DNA of 64,000 bases from Epinephelus fuscoguttatus. Taxonomy: Eukaryota > Chordata > Actinopteri > Perciformes > Serranidae. The stretch covers positions 18,397,282 to 18,461,281 of the forward strand of contig NC_064755.1 of the NCBI RefSeq assembly GCF_011397635.1. The letters are read 5' to 3'. Made by a program: the position numbers and the translations under genes. The notes beneath the pieces were generated by a model. The model was not told where the DNA came from. It worked only from the letters and a program-made list of their open reading frames with translations, and made no database searches. How positions within the stretch are numbered: position 1 is the stretch's first letter; each line of letters starts with the position of its first letter. Positions 61,330-64,000 of this stretch are shown one piece after another.

Positions 61330-62420
61330 AATACTTCAAAAAGGTGGTTTATATTACAAAGGTTCTAGGTAATTGAGGACTGAGGCTGTCTGAAGGGCAG
61401 AGGCCAAAAAAAGTAGAAGGGCACCAGCTGCATGCAGTGGGGCACCAGTGCACGGCAAGTTTTCTAACATACGGGGCAGCTTACATGACATTGGACCATG
61501 TTTTCTCCATTTTAAGGCCACACTAAAGGCACTTTATCATGATTTCTCTAGTGGAGGGGCACCCATTTGTGCACTGTATCTCAACGACATCTGTTTCCCA
61601 TCACAATGTTTCACCATCACAATGTTTGCCAGGTCACCTTGTTCTAGGACCTCCTCAGAGTGGGACCATTCAGGGTTGCTCAATTTTAGTAAACATGCTT
61701 CGCAAGTAACTTGACCTGAAGGGTCAAGTGTGTCACCACCACACCTTTCATTTCATTTCATTTATTTATTTATACAGGAAAGGAATCAAAAGTAACATTC
61801 ATAAAGGCACTTTATCATGTTTATACTTTTGCTGCATGATTTTCTCTGTGTGGTTCCAGGATACATTACAACATGCCACTGCATTTTCATATATTAATGA
61901 TAAGATCAAAGGCTGAACATTTTCTTAGTAGTTTCACTTCAGATGTGACTGTTAGTAAGGAGGCAGAGGCATTTAGCCCCCACCTGCTCTGACCTGTACT
62001 TTTAAGAGGTATTGCTTGCAAAAATAGTGTCCCATGAAACCAACCATGTTCCAGCGAAGTTAGACAAAAGAATCCACCAGTGAATGCACTGTCAGTTATA
62101 ACAAATGTGCAGTGTTGAAGTGTAATGTGGGACTTTCAGAGTCAAAATCCTGCAGGTGCGTGGTTGTATCATGTGTTTGAATGAGACAGAATATTAATAG
62201 AGAATGGGAGTGCAGTGGGGACTCCCTTGTTTCCATGACATACGTTTTCATCTATATTTTCAGAAAAACTCTACTCAGCTTGCACCAAATGAGGCCTCGC
62301 TTCCTTTTTTCTGCCATGAGTGTTTCCTAGCTTCACTGCACAGGAAAGCATAACTGTGACATATTTATTTTCTTCGCCCTCTTTGGGGAACACTAAATGT
62401 CAGGTACTCTCTGTGTGCAT
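61330..62420. other. intergenic sequence
   Basis: No exon or nameable repeat is seen apart from a TTTCA/TTTAT-rich tract at 61745-61775. Confidence 0.5.
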
Positions 62421-62538
62421 GTATAAAGGTCACTAAGCCCACTTCTCTTTACTTGCTTCTGGGGTGAAATTGCATTTTATTGTCCAACCGTGTCCTGACC
62501 GCAGACTGTTCACGAAGAACTGAGACACAGGAAGGCTT

Positions 62539-62847
62539 ATGTATAAGTCTGCCACTGGCTGTTTAAGAAATATGGCTGATGCAGCTACAACACAGTATAC
62601 ATGTGTCAGGAATAAGGAAGCGATACATGCTCTAATGGAGCGCTTCCCTTTTCATGATGACTGGAAACACTTCTCAGCCCTCGTAGAAAGCGCTGGTAGA
62701 AAGCACAGGCCACTCAGGAGGGATGTAACCTGGTCACTGACAGACCACATGCAGGGCACACATCCTATTTCACGCTTTTTTTCACAATGTAAAGGCAATA
62801 TCATTAGTGTTGACTTGTCTGCAAATGGAAATATAGAATATTTTTAG
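62539..62847 (+). CDS. unassigned open frame, 102 codons (doubtful)
   Basis: The frame encodes a 102-aa protein with no family I recognise. A second in-frame start gives MADAATTQYTC. A TATAAA-like sequence (GTATAAAGGTCAC, near 62421) lies about 120 bases upstream, which could mark a promoter. The composition is balanced and looks more protein-like than its neighbours, but there is no signal peptide, membrane segment or motif, and no splice partner was found. It could be a decayed exon, a repeat-borne frame or chance. Confidence 0.2.
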   Translation: MYKSATGCLRNMADAATTQYTCVRNKEAIHALMERFPFHDDWKHFSALVESAGRKHRPLRRDVTWSLTDHMQGTHPISRFFSQCKGNIISVDLSANGNIEYF

Positions 62848-63378
62848 GCAGAACACAGAGCAGATTATACATACATGCAGTGGTGGAATGTCCATTTAAA
62901 ACAATGTATCTCCAGATGTGTTAATGTTGAATGTTTGTGGTAGACTGAAGAATGAAGTATTCCTTTATGGGTTCAGAAAATTCTACTACTTCTCGAGCTT
63001 AAATAAACTTTTTAAAACCCCCTTTGGATCAGCTGGAAAATGCATTGTCACAAAGCTGAAAATAGGGCATTTTCTCTGACACTATGAAAAACTTACTTTT
63101 TAGAGATATGTGGTTTTCAAGGGGGAACCACATGACAAACATATGATGATCTTACAGAATACGATGCATTGCTGTAGCTGAAACTACTCACTGATATATA
63201 AAGGAGTTAAAATTAGTAAAGCCTTAAACATCTACAGCAGTAAAATGCATCATACGCATTAATACAGCAGTAATATTAATCCAAAAACATCATATACAAT
63301 AGTTAAACACTGACAGGGACATTTTCCTGCACGATGATTACTTTAACCATAGATACTTTAAGTACATTTTGCTGATAA
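62848..63378. other. intergenic sequence
   Basis: AT-rich, nothing recognised. Confidence 0.5.
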
Positions 63379-63380
63379 TA

Positions 63381-64000
63381 CACTGCTCAAAAACTAAAAG
63401 ATAACACTTAAATCATACATCAGATCTTGATCTTCAGGTCATGAACAAATTGATGTAACAATGGTCAATGGAAACCAAAATCATCAACCCACTGAGGGCT
63501 GCATTCAAAATCACAGGCTGATCCAACTTGCATGAATTTTATCACAGCAACTCATATTGCGACTCAGTAGTGTGTATGACCCCCGCAGGCCTGTATGCAT
63601 TCCTGACAACCCTGGGCATGCTCCTGATGAGTCGGTGGATGGTGTCCTGGGGGGTCTCCTCCCAGACCTGGATCAGGGCATCAGTGAGCTCCTGGACAGT
63701 CTGTGGTGGTACTTGGTGGTGTCAGATGCACCAATACCTAATGTCCCATAGGTGCTGGATTGTCAGGTCAGGGGAGCAAGGGGGCCAGTCAATGGCATCA
63801 ACGTCTTCATCATCCAGGAACTGCCTACACACTCTGGCCACATGAGGCCGGGCATCGTCCTGCACCAGGAGGAACCCAGAGCCCACTGCACCAGCATAAG
63901 GTCTGACAATCGCTCTAAGGATTTCATCCCAGTACCTAACAGCAGTCAGGGTACAGTTCACTATGACATGGAGGTCTGTGTGACCCTCCAAGGATATGCC
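63381..64000 (-). mobile_element. Tc1-like DNA transposon, runs off the right edge
   Basis: One end begins CACTGCTCAAAAACTAAAAG directly after a TA dinucleotide (63379-63380), the insertion target of Tc1/mariner elements. CACTGCTCAAAAA is a familiar terminal repeat of a fish Tc1-like group. A transposase relic lies on the minus strand inside. The other terminal repeat would be beyond 64000. Confidence 0.85.
63542..64000 (-). pseudogene. Tc1-like transposase, 3' part, disrupted
   Basis: The frame carries typical Tc1 DDE landmarks: TLTAVRYWDEILRAIVRPYA, the second catalytic Asp in FLLVQDDARPHVARVC, IDWPPCSPDL, and then IQHLWD. In functional relatives the last block is NPIE(H/N)LW. Here the third acidic residue is Gln and the block is one residue short, so the catalytic triad is broken. 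An in-frame TGA at 63722-63724 cuts the protein about 59 codons before its natural stop at 63542-63544. The N-terminal DNA-binding part is outside the window. It is an inactive copy. Confidence 0.85.

Noticed and set aside
1..64000. CRISPR arrays, prokaryotic defence islands, integrated viruses
   Set aside because: The sequence is vertebrate nuclear DNA with introns. Regular repeats are only microsatellites, and no viral gene set was recognised.

Overview
The window is nuclear DNA of a ray-finned fish, probably a teleost; I cannot name the species. The evidence is short exons with GT/AG borders, long AT-rich introns, many CA/GT microsatellites, fish-type DNA transposons (hAT, Tc1, short inverted-repeat elements), and protein and microRNA sequences that resemble fish members of their families. 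I see no bacterial operon, CRISPR array or virus.

Three protein genes can be read exon by exon, and every splice phase closes. They are rassf7 (+, coding 24793-29125, 443 aa), phrf1 (+, coding 38154-49411, 18 coding exons, 1768 aa) and irf7 (-, coding 58687-53456, 10 coding exons, 433 aa). A fourth gene is non-coding: a clear mir-210 hairpin on the minus strand at 33625-33706, between rassf7 and phrf1, apparently inside a spliced minus-strand host transcript starting near 34.2-34.4 kb. From memory, the order and strands RASSF7(+), MIR210 host(-), PHRF1(+), IRF7(-) match human chromosome 11p15.5, so this looks like an old conserved block.

Layout: 1-24.7 kb has no recognisable coding gene. It is probably the upstream region and large first intron of rassf7, with two candidate non-coding first exons (ending at 860 and 8768). 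24.7-31.0 kb is rassf7 with its 3' UTR. 31.0-37.2 kb holds the mir-210 locus and a hAT-like remnant. 37.2-50.5 kb is phrf1, with a perfect foldback and an 816-bp inverted-repeat element in its introns. 50.5-52.7 kb is the tail-to-tail spacer to irf7. 52.7-59.0 kb is irf7, with an ISRE-like site upstream and two inverted-repeat elements in its introns, one of them split by a hAT element. 59-64 kb is repeat-rich: a broken retroelement coding fragment, a third copy of the inverted-repeat family with another repeat inside it, and a Tc1-like transposon running off the right edge.

The genes are not an operon. By family knowledge, Rassf7 is a Ras-association coiled-coil protein of mitosis and growth signalling, miR-210 is the main hypoxia-induced microRNA, Phrf1 is a RING/PHD protein that binds the RNA polymerase II tail, and Irf7 is the master transcription factor of type I interferon induction. 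No wholly new system is evident. The most interesting points are the mir-210 locus (a consensus splice donor at the base of its hairpin, and HIF-like sites upstream), the 8-nt first coding exon of irf7 with a competing in-frame ATG, and the nested transposons around irf7.
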